Shown here: positions 60,756 through 64,000 of the stretch, in pieces
How positions within the stretch are numbered: position 1 is the first letter of the stretch
How the letters are laid out: each line of letters opens with the position of its first letter
Assembly (NCBI RefSeq): GCF_037042795.1
Contig: NW_027099221.1
Span: 248,001-312,000 of the forward strand
Length of the DNA stretch: 64,000 nucleotides
From: Molothrus aeneus
Lineage: Eukaryota > Chordata > Aves > Passeriformes > Icteridae
Direction of reading: 5' to 3'
The notes under the pieces: model-generated
What the model saw: the letters and a program-made list of their open reading frames with translations, nothing else
Database searches by the model: none
What the model was told of the DNA's origin: nothing
Made by a program: the position numbers and the translations under genes

Positions 60756-63700
60756 GTGCCGGTCCCGGGCTTCTTTCGGCACAAACCGCTCTCAGGAGCT
60801 CCCTGCGCTCGCCACAATGCTCTGTGTGCGAAGAAGCCGCTTCTTCGCCTCCGGGAGAATCGGCGAGCGGCAGCTTCATAAAGGCGAAGATGCAAGCTGC
60901 AGCACACAGGCACAGTGTGGGCAGCATTCAGACTTAGAGAAAACAGTACTTTACCACTCTCCTGCCTTTTCCATGGTTATTCTATTGGAAAAGAACGAGT
61001 TTTGGACAACTACCTTTCATTCTTGCCAAACTCTTTGCAGACCCCCGTGCAAGCTTTAGAACAAGATTTTGGATGTTTTCTTTCCTGGCAGAGTTTCTCC
61101 TTGCAAGATATGGTGGAAAAGCTTTTTGCTGAGTGTAGAGCGGCAAGACACGCAGAAGACGCAGATACGCAGCTCTCCGAAGCTAAGTGCCGGTCCCGGG
61201 CTTCTTTCGGCACAAACCGCTCTCAGGAGCTCCCTGCGCTCGCCACAATGCTCTGTGTGCGAAGAAGCCGCTTCTTCGCCTCCGGGAGAATCGGCGAGCG
61301 GCAGCTTCCCAAAGGCGAAGATGCAAGCTGCAGCACGCAGGCACAGTGTGGGCAGCCTTCAGACTTAGAGAAAACAGTACTTTACCACTCTCCTGCCTTT
61401 TCCATGGTTATTCTATTGGAAAAGAACGAGTTTTGGACAACTACCTTTCATTCTTGCCAAACTCTTTGCAGACCCCCGTGCAAGCTTTAGAACAAGATTT
61501 TGGATGTTTTCTTTCCTGGCAGAGTTTCTCCTTGCAAGATATGGTGGAAAAGCTTTTTGCTGAGTGTAGAGCGGCAAGACACGCCGAAGACGCAGATACG
61601 CAGCTCTCCGAAGCTAAGTGCCGGTCCCGGGCTTCTTTCGGCACAAACTGCTCTCAGGAGCTCCCTGCGCTCGCCACAATGCTCTGTGTGCGAAGAAGCC
61701 GCTTCTTCGCCTCCGGGAGAATCGGCGAGCGGCAGCTTGCCAAAGGCGAAGATGCAAGCTGCAGCACACAGGCACAGTGTGGGCAGCCTTCAGACTTAGA
61801 GAAAACAGTACTTTACCACTCTCCTGCCTTTTCCATGGTTATTCTATTGGAAAAGAACGAGTTTTGGACAACTACCTTTCATTCTTGCCAAACGCTTTGC
61901 AGACCCCCGTGCAAGCTTTAGAACAAGATTTTGGATGTTTTCTTTCCTGGCAGAGTTTCTCCTTGCAAGATATGGTGGAAAAGCTTTTTGCTGAGTGTAG
62001 AGCGGCAAGACACGCAGAAGACGCAGATACGCAGCTCTCCGAAGCTAAGTGCCGGTCCCGGGCTTCTTTCGGCACAAACCGCTCTCAGGAGCTCCCTGCG
62101 CTCGCCACAATGCTCTGTGTGCGAAGAAGCCGCTTCTTCGCCTCCGGGAGAATCGGCGAGCGGCAGCTTCATAAAGGCGAAGATGCAAGCTGCAGCACAC
62201 AGGCACAGTGTGGGCAGCATTCAGACTTAGAGAAAACAGTACTTTACCACTCTCCTGCCTTTTCCATGGTTATTCTATTGGAAAAGAACGAGTTTTGGAC
62301 AACTACCTTTCATTCTTGCCAAACTCTTTGCAGACCCCCGTGCAAGCTTTAGAACAAGATTTTGGATGTTTTCTTTCCTGGCAGAGTTTCTCCTTGCAAG
62401 ATATGGTGGAAAAGCTTTTTGCTGAGTGTAGAGCGGCAAGACACGCAGAAGACGCAGATACGCAGCTCTCCGAAGCTAAGTGCCGGTCCCGGGCTTCTTT
62501 CGGCACAAACCGCTCTCAGGAGCTCCCTGCGCTCGCCACAATGCTCTGTGTGCGAAGAAGCCGCTTCTTCGCCTCCGGGAGAATCGGCGAGCGGCAGCTT
62601 CCCAAAGGCGAAGATGCAAGCTGCAGCACGCAGGCACAGTGTGGGCAGCCTTCAGACTTAGAGAAAACAGTACTTTACCACTCTCCTGCCTTTTCCATGG
62701 TTATTCTATTGGAAAAGAACGAGTTTTGGACAACTACCTTTCATTCTTGCCAAACTCTTTGCAGACCCCCGTGCAAGCTTTAGAACAAGATTTTGGATGT
62801 TTTCTTTCCTGGCAGAGTTTCTCCTTGCAAGATATGGTGGAAAAGCTTTTTGCTGAGTGTAGAGCGGCAAGACACGCCGAAGACGCAGATACGCAGCTCT
62901 CCGAAGCTAAGTGCCGGTCCCGGGCTTCTTTCGGCACAAACCGCTCTCAGGAGCTCCCTGCGCTCGCCACAATGCTCTGTGTGCGAAGAAGCCGCTTCTT
63001 CGCCTCCGGGAGAATCGGCGAGCGGCAGCTTCCCAAAGGCGAAGATGCAAGCTGCAGCACACAGGCACAGTGTGGGCAGCCTTCAGACTTAGAGAAAACA
63101 GTACTTTACCACTCTCCTGCCTTTTCCATGGTTATTCTATTGGAAAAGAACGAGTTTTGGACAACTACCTTTCATTCTTGCCAAACGCTTTGCAGACCCC
63201 CGTGCAAGCTTTAGAACAAGATTTTGGATGTTTTCTTTCCTGGCAGAGTTTCTCCTTGCAAGATATGGTGGAAAAGCTTTTTGCTGAGTGTAGAGCGGCA
63301 AGACACGCAGAAGACGCAGATACGCAGCTCTCCGAAGCTAAGTGCCGGTCCCGGGCTTCTTTCGGCACAAACCGCTCTCAGGAGCTCCCTGCGCTCGCCA
63401 CAATGCTCTGTGTGCGAAGAAGCCGCTTCTTCGCCTCCGGGAGAATCGGCGAGCGGCAGCTTCCCAAAGGCGAAGATGCAAGCTGCAGCACGCAGGCACA
63501 GTGTGGGCAGCCTTCAGACTTAGAGAAAACAGTACTTTACCACTCTCCTGCCTTTTCCATGGTTATTCTATTGGAAAAGAACGAGTTTTGGACAACTACC
63601 TTTCATTCTTGCCAAACTCTTTGCAGACCCCCGTGCAAGCTTTAGAACAAGATTTTGGATGTTTTCTTTCCTGGCAGAGTTTCTCCTTGCAAGATATGGT

Positions 63701-64000
63701 GGAAAAGCTTTTTGCTGAGTGTAGAGCGGCAAGACACGCAGAAGACGCAGATACGCAGCTCTCCGAAGCTAAGTGCCGGTCCCGGGCTTCTTTCGGCACA
63801 AACCGCTCTCAGGAGCTCCCTGCGCTCGCCACAATGCTCTGTGTGCGAAGAAGCCGCTTCTTCGCCTCCGGGAGAATCGGCGAGCGGCAGCTTCCCAAAG
63901 GCGAAGATGCAAGCTGCAGCACACAGGCACAGTGTGGGCAGCATTCAGACTTAGAGAAAACAGTACTTTACCACTCTCCTGCCTTTTCCATGGTTATTCT
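60756..64000 (+). repeat. 3-unit period, part 2 (units 141 to 148, last partial)
   Basis: Two consecutive copies of a three-unit block: a CTTCATAAA plus GGCAGCATTC unit (60877 and 62170, 1293 bp apart), an AGCACGCAGG unit, and a CACGCCGAAG unit with AAACGCTTT (about 61583-61900 and 62877-63185). Private changes in the first copy (ACAAACTGC at about 61646, CAGCTTGCC at about 61736) are absent from the second. The window stops inside unit 148, and the 3-unit pattern appears to be continuing. Confidence 0.8.

Larger units (their letters stand above)
1..64000 (+). repeat. Satellite DNA array, 431-bp unit, about 148.5 tandem copies
   Basis: The same 431-bp sequence repeats head to tail from the first base to the last, in one orientation. 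For example the start of the window (GGCTTCTTTCGGCAC) recurs at 432 and every 431 bp after that. With the unit started at 420, unit starts run 420, 851, 1282 and so on to 63773. The last start is 4 bp short of a perfect 431-bp ladder because of five small indels (-1, -2, -1, -1, +1). Neighbouring units differ by only a few substitutions. No interruption by a transposon or unique DNA is visible and neither array edge is in the window. Each unit carries SmaI (CCCGGG), PstI (CTGCAG), NcoI (CCATGG) and two HindIII (AAGCTT) sites, so partial digestion should give a 431-bp ladder. I do not recognise the family; the host is inferred to be eukaryotic. Confidence 0.99.

Noticed and set aside
1..64000. 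CRISPR array
   Set aside because: Repeats are regular but there are no unique spacers; adjacent 431-bp units are near-identical along their full length.
1..64000. Ribosomal RNA, 5S, tRNA or snRNA gene cluster
   Set aside because: No conserved rRNA or tRNA core, no recognisable A and B boxes in proper spacing, no snRNA-like elements. The T5 run in AAAAGCTTTTT alone is not evidence of a Pol III terminator.
1..64000. Transposon or endogenous virus insertion
   Set aside because: No terminal repeats, target-site duplications, poly(A) tails or polymerase/integrase-like frames; the 431-bp ladder is never interrupted.
1..64000. Telomeric or simple microsatellite tracts
   Set aside because: No TTAGGG-type or other short-period runs beyond A/T runs of up to six bases.

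Overview
The whole window is one uninterrupted tandem array of satellite DNA. The repeat unit is 431 bp, head to tail and all in the same orientation. If the unit is started at position 420, there are 147 complete units (420-63772) with part-units at each end (1-419 and 63773-64000). I see no unique DNA, transposon, RNA gene, CRISPR array or credible protein gene anywhere. The array runs off both ends of the window.

The organism is almost certainly a eukaryote, and the window probably comes from a heterochromatic, possibly pericentromeric or sex-chromosome, block in a long-read assembly. The unit carries about 22 CpG sites, and many unit-to-unit differences are C-to-T or G-to-A changes at CpG. 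That fits a genome with CpG methylation (vertebrate-like or plant-like). I do not recognise the satellite family and will not name a species.

Each unit has two parts. One is AT-richer, about 205 bp, with repeated short A and T runs (596-800 in the reference unit). The other is GC-rich and CpG-dense, about 226 bp (801-1026). The CpG-dense part holds a perfect inverted repeat with 10-bp arms and a 1-bp centre. The AT part holds an inverted repeat with 8-bp arms and a 10-bp AAAAGCTTTT palindrome. These are present in nearly every unit.

Above the unit level the array is a patchwork of higher-order repeats (HORs), recognised by shared diagnostic variants. From left to right: a block of 16 then 14 units (1713-14642); a mixed zone (14643-22831); a 10-unit duplication (22832-24986 matching 27142-28865); an 11-unit duplication (31883-36622 matching 36623-40498) followed by a 2-unit echo; a 10-unit duplication (42223-46532 matching 46533-49980); a 5-unit duplication (53429-55583 matching 55584-57738); and a 3-unit period to the right end (57739-64000). 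HOR period tends to fall from left to right, and the variant repertoire changes along the array. Only five length changes occur in 64 kb, all between 34.4 and 42.2 kb, and four of them sit in the same AAAAGCTTTTT tract.

No genes act together here. Long open frames recur every 431 bp only because the unit is repeated. Most need a non-ATG start, and the longest ATG frame that recurs per unit is 80 codons.
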